Shown piece after piece: positions 12,166 through 24,475 of a stretch of 64,000 nt of DNA. This DNA is from Xiphophorus maculatus (taxonomy: Eukaryota; Chordata; Actinopteri; Cyprinodontiformes; Poeciliidae), in NCBI RefSeq assembly GCF_002775205.1, contig NC_036464.1:5511291-5575290 (forward strand), written 5' to 3'. The position numbers were made by a program, and so were the translations under genes. The notes beneath the pieces were generated by a model that saw only the letters and a list, made by a program, of their open reading frames with translations, had not been told where the DNA came from and made no database searches. The first letter of the stretch is position 1. Each line of letters starts with the position of its first letter.

Positions 12166-12949
12166 ATCACCAGGAAGACTATGTGAACACTTGCACAAAC
12201 ATTTTAAGTTGTTTTTGCCAAACTAGAGGCTTGCTGAAAGGTTCTGCAACCCTCAGCAGTTGCTATTATGTAAATCACTGATTTTATTGGGGGGGTTTCT
12301 TGTGGGCTCATGAGAATTAACATTAGCACATCACAGAGTGGGATACAAAAACGTACAAAGGGGGAATTTTTTTACCTTATGGCCCTTAAAAACCTCAACA
12401 CTACCGGAATTGTTAATAACTGCTTCTGGGAACAGCAACAGCAGTCTTTAATTTACATGCATGGTTTTTAAACTGTGGTGGAGGTACCACTACTGATATT
12501 TGGGTTGCCATAGTGGGACTCAGGGAATGTTTTGATGTTAATTATTTTCAAGGCAAAAACAAACAAATTAACTGCAATGAAGCACACCGTACATGTGAAA
12601 ATTTTGACGGGATCTGATGCATGAGAAGAGCAAATAAAAATTTTTTGCTCCAGCTATCACTGAGTTTTATATGAAAAGCAGCCATATTGGATTTTGAGGT
12701 TGGCTCCGTGACTCCTCTGCTCCGGACTTTGGCAGCTTAAAGTAATATACTGTCTCTCTAAACATTAATAACCAACAAATGGGTTTCAACAACAGTTTTC
12801 TTCTTCAGTGTCAAGGTTATTAAAAAAAACTGTTTAAGAAGTTTGGTGAATGTTACTTTATCAAGTCTATGAGCAAAATTAATCTGCTTAGATTTGCTTT
12901 GTACACATAAGAAGCTGAGATTGTGAATATCTGTAAATAATAAAGTGAT

Positions 12950-13350
12950 TGGTGGGTAAGTTGGCCAGTTTGTTGGTTGTTTGGTCATTTTGTTGGTTGG
13001 TAGGTTGATGGGAAGTTGGTTGGTTGGTTTGTTGGTTGATTGGGAGATTTGCTGGTTGGTTACTAGTAGGTTAGTTAGTCTGTTGGCTGGTTGGTTAGTT
13101 GGTAGGTTGTTTGGCTCATTTAGAGGTTGGGTGGTTTGTTGATTTGTTGGTTAGTTGGTTGATTGCAAGGTTGGCTGGTTGGTTGGTTGGTTGGTTGGTT
13201 GGTTGGTTGGTTGGTTGGTTGGTTGGTTGGTTGGTTGGTTGGTTGGTTGGTTGGTTGGGAAGTTGGCTGGTTTGTTGGCTGGTTGGTCAGTCGGTAGGTC
13301 GGCTGGTTGATTGGGAAGTTGGCTGGTTTGTTGGCTGGTGCCACATGGCT
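12950..13350 (+). repeat. (GGTT)n tetranucleotide array
   Basis: Degenerate TTGG/GGTT units with a pure core of about 80 bases at 13177-13258. Units at both sides carry point changes (GAAGTTGG, TTGGCTGG). The array makes spurious open frames on both strands (Gly-Trp-Leu-Val type and Asn-Gln-Pro-Thr type). Confidence 0.95.
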
Positions 13351-14984
13351 GTGCTACAGACAAGAAACTAGCTTGGCTCAATGTTCCTCCACTTCATCAC
13401 TTACTTTAATCTCTTGCAAGCTTGGAGGTGCATCTTGGGTAAACTGGTTTCAACCTTTCCAGTTTTCCTTGATCATTTCAAACACTAAAGCAGAACAAAA
13501 TCAAATGAAATCTTCTTTTATTCCTAGAGATTCAGATATTGGTATTTAATATCTTAAAATTTTGTGTTTTTCAGGAAATTGCTACTGCTTTTCCTGTCAG
13601 TTAGGTTGTAGGGAGGCTTGTCACTTTGGTAGGAAAAGACACTGCTGGCAACATCACGGAGCTCAAGTGCCAATCATAACAGCGTGCACAAAAGCAGGTG
13701 AAAGAGGGTGGACCGTTGAAGGTGCTCCTGGCATCGGCTTTACATCTGCTTTTCAGGGATTAGAGAGGATTTAGCAGCGCCAAAATCTTATCCCAACCTA
13801 CCGTCCAGGCCAAACCAACATGCACACTCCAGCTCAAACTTCATGACAATAGACCTGGCTGTCTGTTGGTTTAGCATAACTGAATACTTGCTAGCAGGGA
13901 TTGTGGAGGCCAGCTCTGATGTCCAAAGGCTCTGAGCAGAGAGAGAAGGATGAGGGAGGGAAGCAAAGCCAAATGGGAGAGTGCACAATTGCATATGCCT
14001 GTGTATTCAAGTTGGGTAGGATAGAGAGGGGTCAGATGAGGCTGCATATGTGAGTGTGTATGTTTGGGAGAGAGGAATGTGAAGAGGGACGAAGGGGGAC
14101 AGTCAGCAAGTAGCATCCCATTAATACCAGCCCTAATCTCCACCCTAAGCACAGAGTATGTACACACACATCCAGGGAGATGGCCAGACAGACAGAAGGC
14201 GGAGGGGAGGGTGGGAAGTGTGAACTCTGTTTTCATTCCAGAGTGAAATGGAAAGGAAGAGGAAATGTTTTCATTCCACGTGAAACAACCAACACCTACA
14301 CTAGACTCAACACTGACAGAAATAAATGGCACAAACAGCAATCAGCATACGTGGCGGCAACTGCTAATGCAACACCATCAACCATCATTCTAGGAATATC
14401 TTTGCTTTTATGCCATGAAGCTTTCTGAGTGGCAGGGGGTAGATTATTACCAAATATAATTTGAGACTCTTGACTTTCCAATCAAATGTGTAGAAGGTTT
14501 CAGGTTGATTCTAGAGTGGAAGAAATCACGGCCCATTAAAAAAAAAAAAACATTTGTCATCCATGTTGTTTTCTGAAGTTTGATAAAATCAACATTGACG
14601 ATACATCACTGTGAGAGTAAGCATAAATTTTCAAGTTGGGTTATGATAAGTGGATTAGCATCAGACCTTGATCTGAAAGATAACCTGATCTAAACAGTAC
14701 CAGTGTTTACTCCTGATAGCAGAGAGTGACTGAAAGTTTTTAGTTCTTGGTACAGCAGAACATGCTGTATCAGCATCTTCCAGACAATTGTGTATTTCCC
14801 ACAGTGAACAATATTACAGAAATGGGCCATCTCCATTTGTGGAAAAGTACAGCGGAAACCGCAGAGGAGTAAATTAAGATTGTGAGAGCGATGCAACGGC
14901 ACCAAGTAATTAAACCAAAATGCTTTTTTATTATTATTTCTCAGTTTATCAGTTCTCAGACACTTTTCTTTGTTTCTGCGAGTA
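13351..14984. other. Unique intergenic sequence, no gene seen
   Basis: An open frame of 156 codons on the minus strand at 13871-14341 is low complexity (Ser/Leu/Pro) with no domain and I do not regard it as a gene. A poly(A) run is at 14537-14550. Nothing else supportable. Confidence 0.4.
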
Positions 14985-15600
14985 ACTTAAAAGTTACTTT
15001 TAAAAAGGTACAGGTTTCTTTCTCAGAACTTACAAGTTGCTTACAAAGTATTTTGGGGAACATTGATGAATTATTAGGTGGAGAGGCTAGAGGAGAGCCA
15101 CCCAATTACTTAGTTACTTTCTACAACTTTCATGCTACTCTCTAGAACTTACTTTCTAAAGGGTTACAGGTTATTTTCCAAAATCTTTGCAAACTATGTG
15201 AGTCCCAGACAGAACCCTGTAAATTTCAGGAAAGTAAGTTATTGGTTCAAAGAAGTAATCTGTAAGATCTAGGAAAGTAGACGCCATGCTCTGGAAAGTC
15301 ACGTGTAGGTTCAGAGAGACGAGCCTGAAAATTTTACAAAGTAGTCAGTTAGTCTCTAGTTTTCGTTTTTACTTTCAGTGAACTTATAGGATACTTTTCT
15401 GAAACTTACTGGATATTTTCTGATTCTTCCTGAACTTATGATTTTTGGGAAGTACTAAGTAAATACTTTTACAGAGTAAAATTACTCTCTATGTTCAGGG
15501 AAAGTCACCTGTAAGTTCTAGAAGGTATCCAGTAAGTTTCGGAAAAGTATCCTGTAAGTTCACTGAAAGTAACCTGAAAGTACTGTTGGTTCCTCAAAGT
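14985..15600. repeat. Degenerate array/foldback of a GTAAGTTC-type unit
   Basis: About ten related units resembling 'GTAAGTTC…GAAAGTAACCT' occur in both orientations. Arms 15369-15415 and 15526-15572 (47 bases each) are reverse complements with two mismatches, separated by 110 bases. This looks like a minisatellite-type foldback element; no gene. Confidence 0.75.
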
Positions 15601-17216
15601 GTGCGCCAAATTGTTGTTGCATTATTGTTCATAAATTTTACACTGATTCCACATGTAGAGGTTTATATTTCTGGATTTTATGCAACCAAAATTAATTCAA
15701 AAATAAGTTTGATTAATTGAAATTTTATATTTAAACCAATAAATATTCTCTTTTCTCATAGCATGAAGTTGTTTTGTATTGTTAAATTAAATGTATTTCC
15801 ATAACCCCTTTGCTCCCTCCAATGAAAACTGTTCCAATGTCAGTAATTTAGTCAGGCCGAGTGTTTATATTAGGACCATGTAAGACTTTTTGGTTCTGTC
15901 TGTTCATCATTTCTGTTTGGTTTCATTCGTTGGATAAAGTCCTGAGGAATCCAAATTTCCCATCGGCTATTTTCCGAGCACCAAACGCTGAGACGCACAT
16001 GTGAGTGCGGCCGTTCAAATAAATACCAGATTGCACCTCTCCAAACTTTGTTCGGTGAAAACCCTTCGCTCGCACGGCGCTGTCAGGCTCCATAAATTTC
16101 CCCTGAACGCATGTTCTTTTAGCATGCAGCCTGATGTGTTTAAAGCCCCGAGCCTGGCATGCAAGTGCCTGCTTGTGCTGCACACACACACACACACACG
16201 CAATCATACCCCTCCAACTCACAGCGTTATTTTATTAAGCTCGGCATATTTACAGCCGATGCATTGGTTGAAATCGGTGGCTTCGCAGTCCTTTGCTCAG
16301 TAATTAACCTGGAAAGGATCAGATTGTGCGTGTCGCGTTGATGTTCTTTCATAATTATGTACGTGTGAGAATCCTTCGCTGTGTCTGTACAGTAGGAAAG
16401 GAAAGAGCCTCTGTGAGTCAAAGCCCCTCGCCTGCCATAACCCTCGCTCCTTTAAGCTGAGAATGGCAACATTAACAACCCCCTCAGTGCTGGAAGAAGT
16501 GATGTCAGCCTCTCCTCTCGCTGAAACACCAGCACAAACAAATAACTGAAACCCCCTGGATCGCTAACATGAGACACTGGCGCAGAGTACCAGCCGAATC
16601 TAGCCAGCCCCTGCGAAACACACGCACACAGAGCCACCTTTGGCGTGCACTCCTACCCTTCCTTCGCTGAATGGCCACATTCATAGCCGCCTGCATCGAA
16701 ACATAAACCGCTATTAATAAAACAGCAAGGGCCCGCTTAATGACACCTGCCTAGCCCTGCCAATGTACACCCCAACTCACTCCAGCAACAAGTGTTATCA
16801 TAGTCTGCCCTATGAGCAGTGCAATAAAAAATATGATAGAAACATATGGGGAAAGTAAAAATCCTGGCGATTTACTGAGTGATGGGGGGCGGGTGGCTCT
16901 GTGCTGCAAGTAGAAGACTATTTACAGCCAGGTGTGAGCGCAGGAACACCAGGCTCTTTAAACACTCAGCTTTAAGAATCGGAGGTGATAGCCAGCCTGT
17001 TTATAAGGTAGAGAAAAGTGGTGCTACGTAAAGAGCCCTTGGAATAAAACCAGCCGGAGCACGTTGGAGAGCCAATGGAAAATGAAGCTGTGCCATGCTA
17101 AAGGATGTGCCAGAGTTTCAGGAAAGAAGGGGAAGAAGTTCATAAATGAAAAGATGATGACAAAAGTAGACTGTAGCTTGTAGAAAAGTGTGTGACATGT
17201 TATAAATGTTTCATAG
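15600..17216. other. Unique, GC-balanced non-coding island (15.9-16.8 kb) with a short (CA)n
   Basis: From about 15920 to 16800 the sequence is clearly less AT-rich than its neighbours, contains several CpGs, matches no repeat family elsewhere in the window, and has a CA tract at 16182-16199. Open frames are short and overlapping. I regard it as a candidate conserved non-coding region rather than a gene. Confidence 0.35.
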
Positions 17217-18375
17217 TGAAGCAGATCAAAACCGTTCAAATGAGAATAGTAGAACCTAACTTAGCCCAGATGTTTGCAGAGGCTAGGCTTCTGAAAACAA
17301 ACATTAGCCACTGAAAAAAATTCAAGATGGCTGCCACGGTCACCTAAAATTTGCAGGATTATCACAGATGGATACTTTTGGTGTCAAATCATAATTTTTT
17401 TTACCCACTGAAGTCATATTTACTGATAAGTTTTGGATTTTCAAGTTGGCCACCATGGTTGTTGCTCTAAAATCAATATGTTTAGTGTCAAATTATAACC
17501 TACATATTTTGAATTGTAAAAACCCTATATATTTTTATGATCCTGTATTTTTTATCCTTTATCTGGTGTAGATTTTTCAAAATGGCTGTCATGGTTGTAA
17601 TGGAAAATATATGTGTGCACTAATATTGACAGTAGCTAAACAAAAGGTTAGGTCCTAGTTAGCTAAACTTGAATCTTAACTATACCAACGTTAAACTGCT
17701 AAACAAATTAAAACATTAGCATAAGCTAATGCTAAACCACTAAGCACATATAAAACTGAGAATCTAAAGCTAAATATTTAGACAACTATCTCAGTCAGCG
17801 TCACACATCATCAACTCTTTCCAATTGACAACTGGTGTGAGACTGGCAAACAGCAAGGTCCTCATTTTGTTGCATACTGTTACTTTAAAGTTGTATGAAC
17901 TGGAAGACCAGAGTAGAAAACATATCATGTTACATGATTTTCATCCAAATCATGAAATTGGTTAACACTTTATGGCATTAATTGGTTTAAATGATACCAA
18001 ACAGATTTATCTGATTGTCGATTTTAGAGCAAAAGTTAATTTCCCACGACAACCATGGTGGCCATCTTGTAAAAATCAAAAACTTATCAGTAAATATGAC
18101 TTCTATGGGTCAAAAAAATGAATGATTTGACACCAAAAGTATTCATTTGTGATAAATATTGGCGAATTTTAGATGACCATGGCGGCCATCTTGAATTCTT
18201 TCACTGATTGTTTTTGCTTCAGAAATCAAACCTCTGGGAACATCTGGGCCAAGTTAGGTTCTTCTATTCTCGTGTGAAAGGTTTTGCTGCATATTATTAC
18301 TTTAAAAACATGATGTTTTTCATCTAAATCGTGAAATTATTTAACACTTTATGACATTAATTGGTTTAAATGGCT
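17217..18375. mobile_element. Large foldback element with iterated YY1-like motifs (family G)
   Basis: Left arm 17217-17510 and right arm about 17995-18288 are long imperfect reverse complements that share 'GAACCTAACTTAGCCCAG' ends and 'TTTACTGATAAGTTTT'. Units contain sequence like 'CAAGATGGCTGCC' or its complement at about 17323, 17445, 17578, 18052, 18177 and 18380. A separate direct repeat links 17869-17993 with 18287-18372 ('ACACTTTATG.CATTAATTGG'). Non-coding. Confidence 0.7.
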
Positions 18376-18764
18376 AAAAAACGGTGGCCATGTTGAAAAA
18401 TGTCAGTTTTCCTGAAATTCAAGTGGCTAATGAGAAAAACTAAAACCATACAAGCTGAGGGGTAACCATGCATATTTTTATGCTTTTATCCACATTTGAA
18501 AGATTTTACAGTAACATACTGCACTGTAAACAGTAACTTGAGGAAGGAATTTGAGTGCAGAGATACATTAAGACACTTTATAACCTCCGTGGTTATGTCC
18601 AAATTTAATAAAATTAAAGTAGCACTTTGTTGGAGGAATTGTGGCATGACAGCAGATTACTCAGACATCTTCTGGGACGGCCCTCTAATACAGAAATACT
18701 GGGAAAACATAAAAGTGGAAGCTCTACATTACGACGTCACCAGGTGACTCTGAACCCATCCAAG

Positions 18765-19435
18765 CAGTGAACAGATGCTTGGAACAAATCAATGCATGGA
18801 GGCGCCATAACTTTATCTGACTGAACAAAAACAAAACTGAAGTTATTATCTTTGGGCCTAAGGAGGAATGATCCAGACTGAGCTACAGCTAGAAACCAGA
18901 GACGGACTCAGACCTGAACCTTCAGAGCCACATAAAGACAGTTACAAAGTCGGCCTTCTGTCACCTGAAGAACATTTCCAGGATTAAAGGACTGATGTCC
19001 CATCAAGAAATAGAGAAACTCATCCATTTAGTCGCATTGATTATCACATCAAGTCTGGCTAAAATCAATCAGAAAGCTGTAACTAGTCTATAAATCAATG
19101 AACACATTAAAGATCTGCTGTTGTTGTACCAACTTTCCAGAAGTCTATTCTCTCCAGAACCAGAACCAGAACCAAACATTCAGTTTTTATTCTCCACTAA
19201 TCTGGAACAAACTTGCAAAACATCCAAAACACTGAGTTCCTTTAAATAAAATCCCACCTATTTAGAGTAATACCTGGAAAATTGATTTATACATTTGATG
19301 ATGATTGATCTTGATGATTTTGATCATGGTATTTGATCATATTGCATGTTTTATGACTGATTACTGTGTTTTGTTTTCCTCATGTAAAGCACTTTGCTGA
19401 ATAAAGTCAAATAAACTTGACTTGACTTGTAAAGC
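18765..19435 (+). mobile_element. Rex1-like (CR1/Babar group) LINE 3' fragment, decayed
   Basis: Frame-broken translation shows reverse-transcriptase C-terminal features: an LNKNKTEVIIFGP stretch around 18820-18860, then a segment reading like a KSAFCHLKNISRIK stretch at 18950-18990. The 3' tail reads 'TAAAGCACTTTGCTGAATAA' and ends with short TTGAC repeats near 19420. Stops (for example after HNFI) and frameshifts show it is dead. Assignment to the Rex1 group is from family knowledge; confidence in the exact clade is moderate. Confidence 0.65.
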
Positions 19436-19757
19436 TCTCTGGACTCCTCGTCAGAAAAAGGCCTTAATGTGGAAAAATAATCATACCAGGCCTATTAAGT
19501 CTGAATAATACTTTCTTTGTGCTGCAGTAAGTTGCAATACTTTGCATTTTATTCACTGCATGAGTAAAGCCAAGAGGCTATATGTCCACATTATAACTTT
19601 TCTACTTGGGCACTAAAGGGAAAATCAGGATCACTTCTTAAAATATTTTTGTGGTTGGTTTGAGGTATTTTCACACACTACCCATCACTCTTTCCCATCT
19701 TTCAGCTCTTAGCGCTCATTGAATATTGTAAGTGGTTTTTTTCTCCACTTGTGGCAG

Positions 19758-19884
19758 ACTGTGGCGTATCCAAAGCCTGAGGAGTGCTACGCAGCACCTG
19801 TAAGTCCACTTGCTTCCTTGTCTGTAACCACAGGCGAGGACAGGGGGGCGACGGGGCCGCAGAGTTTTCCCAGGCTCAGCCAAG
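19758..19884 (+). CDS. Candidate orphan exon (unidentified gene)
   Basis: A good acceptor (TTTTTTTCTCCACTTGTGGCAG) precedes 19758, and a donor CCAAG/GTGAGC ends it at 19884. The 127 bases between are open in one frame and encode a peptide starting TVAYPKPEECYAAP. An internal alternative donor CCT/GTAAGT at 19799 would give a 42-base, in-frame mini-exon. Base composition is richer in GC than the surroundings. I recognise no protein family and see no partner exon, so this could equally be a chance arrangement within a unique non-coding island. Confidence 0.22.
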
Positions 19885-20205
19885 GTGAGCATAATGGCTG
19901 CTGTGTTCCCCCTCTCACTGCATCTCCTGCGCGATCTCTTTGAACCGGGCGGCCATGTCAGCGACTCCCAGCCCCCAGCCGCCATGCCGACCTTCATGTG
20001 CCCACAGGGAGCGATAGGCTGGGCGCCGACAGATCCAAACAGCGTACAGCACGAACACACACACACAGGTGGGTGCGGGTTTTGGGCTTTTTGCCTGCAG
20101 AGGACGGGCGTATGAAATAAAGAGACGCTGCAGGAATATGAAGTTTTACAAGCTGCGAATGCAGCACTGCGCCATAAAAGATCTTTGCTGCCTTTTTGTT
20201 TTACA

Positions 20206-21058
20206 GGTGACTTATTATGCTTCCTTGAACAGGTTATTATAGCTCTATGGGCCATAAGAAACAAGTTCATTACATTTTTTTTACAAAATCATTCTGTGAT
20301 AATGAGATTTTAGTCTGGTCAGTATTGTCTGCACTGCAAAAACACAAAATCTTAACAAGTATTTTTGGTTTAGTTTCCAGTGCAAATATCTTAGTATACT
20401 TGAAATAAGACAAATTAACTTAAAAGAAACTTTTCAGCAAGATATAGAGGCTTGTTTTAAGTAAATAATTCCTTAATATTGATGAAAAAGTTCTTGTTCT
20501 ATTGGCAAATTATTTCACTCATAACATGGAAAAAATAGCTTTATCTGCCAATGGAGCAAGGATTTTTTTCATCAATATTAAGGAATTATTTACTGCTGCT
20601 GCTGGCCACGCCCCCCAACTCAACGTTTACACTCAATGGCACGCGAAAATGGCGGCAAACAGATGCACCATTACTCAATCAAACATCTTTGAAAAGCAGA
20701 AGTAGAGCCTCCTGTACAACCTAAAAGAACACAGCAAGTGGCTTCTAGATGGTAAGTCAACAACAAAACACTTGTCTTTTCCAGCAGCCATTGTACAGCG
20801 CATAAAGCGGTAAAACCAGCTGAACAAAAGTGGTGGAGCTCAGCTTGGGTTGCTAGGTAACAGGCTGAGCCTGCTGATTTGTGACATTATATTCTGAAGG
20901 TTTTTGAAACCTTCAGATGACTGGGTCATTGTCCAGTCATCAAAAAACATTTAGGTTATTGCCAAAAATGGCTGAGTGTTTCTTTTAGAAGCAGTAGAAG
21001 CCCAAGTGGAAGTACAAAAACATGTGAAAAGTGAATTTTGCATAATACGTCCCTTTTA
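20206..21058 (+). mobile_element. Family A element, near full copy, with nested family B MITE
   Basis: Runs from 'GTGACTTATTATGCTTCC' to '…TTTTGCATAATACGTCCC', the two ends being weakly inverted. Positions 20332-20592 are a family B foldback (CACTGCAAAAACAC…) inserted or substituted after 'TTTTAGTCTGGTC'. The block also includes 'TTTTGAAAAGCAGAAG'-like and 'GGTTGCTAGGTAACAGGC' segments shared with 574-1450 and 4500-4860. Confidence 0.65.
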
Positions 21059-22030
21059 TTAACATATTTCATGTCTGGATTTGTCAAATGTTGAATGGGG
21101 AGTTCTACTTTCACACTTTACTGTTTGAAGATAATCAAATGGGCACTAATATCTGAAACAATAGATAAAATCCTTGTCTAAACAGAACTGAGCCATTTGC
21201 AGGAATAATGAGGCTACTCAAAGTTGATGGGAAGATGTATTGAGATAAATTTAAGGAAATCCCAGAAGAAACTCTGTTACAAGTTGTATAAAACCAGAGA
21301 CTCCACCAACAAATTACATAAACCCACAGCTACAATACAATGAGTTACAGTCAAAGTCCTGACCTGCGTCCAATTCAGAAAAATGAGTTTCACCAACCAG
21401 TATAACTAACCTTAAGCTACGTTGTAAAAAACAAAACAAAAAAACAGTTTCTAGATGCACAAAGCTGGTAGAAACATCCAGACCAGAAGTTTATTTTGAA
21501 AAGCATTGACCACTAATTAAATGAATTCTGCCTGGCTGGATTTTATTTACAAAAATGAGATGGAATATAAATGAATGTTACTAATTTCAGAACTGTTTTA
21601 GATCACTTTTCATTCAACAACATAGTTCTGGATTACTACATTAAAGTTTGTGGTAGTTAAGGAGGGTGAAAAGTTTTAAAAGATACTTCACATTCAGTCA
21701 AACACCTTGCAGAGCAACGTGACTCTGGCTGCTCAGGTAAAGTACAGAGCTGTGGCGCTGGCGCACGATCAGACAACCTGCTTCCTCTATCAAAGGTCAT
21801 CACGCTGCTATTTATAGTATTGCCATTTAAATCTGCGTTACAGTGACACACCAAAAGCAGACACAATGGATGGACATGAATCCCCGATGGGAGCTGATAA
21901 AACACTGGCGTCTCATGCCAAAATACAGAGAATGCCAAAAGTAATAACAATACTGTGGCTCTGTTTTTTTTTGTTTTTGTTTTTTCATTTTATTCACAGC
22001 AGGAAAAAACTTTATTCTACCAGGCACGAC
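21059..22030. other. Intergenic, no gene seen
   Basis: AT-rich sequence without recognised repeats or exons. Overlapping open frames on both strands near 21657-22126 have no domain. Confidence 0.4.
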
Positions 22031-22470
22031 CACAGCGCAGTCTGGGCGCAGCTTGGAGGTGTGTGCGCAACTCTCAGTTGAAACTACTTCTCTACTGACC
22101 AGGAGAATATGATTTCTTTCCTTCATTTAATCTGCAGGAAAGAAATCAGATTTCAGGAAACTGTATTTTTAAACTGCGTTTAAAAAACACTGCGTTTAAA
22201 AAACACAGTTTCCTTCATTCCCCCAGCAACCAGCACAGCTTAGTCTGGGCGCAGTTTGGAGTTGTGTGTGCGCCTCTCAGCTTGTACTCCTTCTCTCTTG
22301 ACCAGAATAGATATATATAATATAATTAATTGTTTGGTTTTTTTCTCATTTAAAATGCAACTCAAGAAACACTTTAGTCTCTCAGCAACCACTACAGCTG
22401 TGTCTGGGCGCAGTTTGGAGGTGTGTGCACACCTCTTAAATCAGACTCTATTCACCAGGAAATTGTGATT
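22031..22470 (+). repeat. Three-unit degenerate tandem repeat (CTGGGCGCAG units)
   Basis: 'TCTGGGCGCAG.TTGGAG.TGTGTG' occurs at about 22040, 22243 and 22403, each followed by a related stretch (CTCTCAG… then a 'GACCAG' or 'CACCAG' block). Unit spacing is about 200 then 160 bases. Unit 1 includes a 13-bp hairpin at 22110-22148 and a local duplication of 'CTGCGTTTAAAAAACA' at about 22173-22205. Function unknown. Confidence 0.6.
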
Positions 22471-24325
22471 TTTTTTATTTTTATTTAAAAATATCAACTT
22501 AAAAGTACAGTTTTTTTCAGTCTCCCACCTCAGTTTATTCCCTGCATTTGGATGATAATAAATTAATTTTAAAAAGTGATTTAGGAGTGTGTATGTTTGT
22601 GTGTTCGCACATGTGAACTATTTCAAATTGAGACACCAAGAAAGAGTTGGAGGCGCGTATTTCTTTATGAATAAGTTCAGCCAGATCCATCTTGGCTCCT
22701 TCTCTCAGACAGCATCTTTTATGGATCTTGGTCCTTCGTCTCTCCAGGAGCGTAAATTACTCTCCCAGGGCTCCGCGCGTTTTCCGTTATTCCTGACATT
22801 TATCTGGACACAGCAGACGCACCGCGGCTCCCTAAGGGCCACGAGAAATGGAGGCTGTGATACAAACAAGATCACGAACCAGGATGATGATTCTCCTTGT
22901 GGATTTTTTATTTTTCCTGCTTGACAAATGAGAGCCTGAAGTCTCTGTGGAGAGACAAAAGAAGCTGCAGAACTTGAGGAGTTTCACGTTTCCTCAAAGT
23001 TATGGGACCCAGAATCACTTTTCTGGAAGCACTGATTCACAGGATACTCCACACATCCGACTGAGGAGTCATAAATGAAAAGCGGATGACTACAAATCCT
23101 CTGATTCTTCTGTAATTCTTCTGTGCGTTTGTGGTAAAATAGTCAGGCTGTTGAAGAGATTTTAAGTATATTTGGAAGGTAAAGCAAGCAAAATATCATG
23201 CTTATCATGTTACTTCGACATTTTTACTGAAGTAAAAGTAAAAAGTAGCCGTCCCAGAAATTACCCAAGAGTAAAAAAGTAAAACGTCTACTCAAGCACT
23301 GAGTAAGTGATCAAGTTTTCAATCATTTAATATTTAAAAATTACATAACCACTGTGTCTGGTGAATCAATTTCCAACTCCCCAAAAAATCTGAAATCTCT
23401 GAGAAAGTTGTGTAAAAATGTAATTTCTCTTATGCTGCAACTGAAAATTTAAAGAACTCCATCCTTTAATTTGAGTTTATATTTATAAAATCACTTGTCA
23501 GTCCCACACTGGTTGGCATCTCTGCTTTTAAGTCTTTATTTAGAAATATTTTTTAAAACAAAGAGAAAGGCAGGGATAGAGGACGCTACAGCAAAGCGGT
23601 TTGTTTTGGTGGCTGATAGCCAGATAATTTTTTTCCATAACTGATTTGCAGTTGCATCTTTTTCTTCATAATTACTCTTAAAGACATGCCTCCAGCTCCA
23701 TTTGTGCTGCTTGTGGTTGTATCTTTAATTGTATAAAGATTAAATTGTGGTTAAAACCAGCGTGTGTTGAACATGCACAAAAGTTTCCTTTAATTAAATA
23801 TTTCCACTTATTTTAACAATGTTTTTGAAAGTGAACTCAGTGAAACTCTGCAATATTGATCAAGGGTGTCAAGTTTAAGTTGTGTTAAATGTTTAATTTA
23901 AAAACAACAGAAGATACAAACTGCAGATTAGTATAAACTGCAAAATATAAAAACAGTAGGAACTACAGAGCTCTTTAAAAAATCTCTGAATCAAGGTTGT
24001 TTCTTGGGAGGATTTCTCTCCGTTTTTGTCCGAACAAGTCCAGAGAAAATAATCCATAAAAACTACCCTGGGTCCTTAAAAAGTCTCCAGAATAAAGAGA
24101 TTAAATAATATTTAAGTCAACTCCAGAAAACCCCAATAATTCAAACTGTTCCCTCTGAAAAGAGGCACACAAGATATAAAACTACAAAATTTAAACTACC
24201 GGCGAGACACAAAGATTTTAAATTAAATTAAAAATGCAAAAATTTGTTTGATATTTTTTAAACATTTTTTGTCTTTTTTAGCTTTACTTGCAAAACAAAT
24301 GTGTTTTCTTAATTCAATATTTTTA
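22470..24325. other. Intergenic; unique island at 22.6-23.1 kb
   Basis: At 22846 an ATG opens a 27-codon frame with a hydrophobic Leu/Phe-rich end (MMILLVDFLFFLL) and a stop at about 22927; it is too short to call. The rest is AT-rich without identifiable features. It may contain a promoter or a non-coding conserved element, but I have no direct evidence. Confidence 0.3.
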
Positions 24326-24475
24326 CACTGCAAAAACACAAAATTGTACCAAGTATTTTTGTAGTTTCTAATGCAAATATCTTCAATTCAAATTCAAAAA
24401 TACTTTATTAATCCCAAAGGGAAATTAAAATTATTATGAAATAAGACAAAACTAACTCACAAATATTTTTTTATT
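24326..24475 (+). mobile_element. Family B MITE fragment with nested LINE tail
   Basis: Begins CACTGCAAAAACACAAAATT; after about 55 bases it is broken by 'ATACTTTATTAATCCCAAAG' (24400-24430), then resumes with 'GAAATAAGACAAAACTAAC'. Confidence 0.6.

Noticed and set aside
13099-13381. Open frames of Gly-Trp-Leu-Val and Asn-Gln-Pro-Thr repeats
   Set aside because: Both strands of the (GGTT)n array stay open by composition alone; no start context or flanking exon.
13871-14341. 156-codon open frame, minus strand
   Set aside because: Low-complexity Ser/Leu/Pro sequence, no domain, no splice logic, overlapping frames on the other strand.
19716-20270. 184-codon open frame, minus strand
   Set aside because: It runs from a unique GC-rich island into a family A repeat, so it is a chance frame across a repeat boundary.
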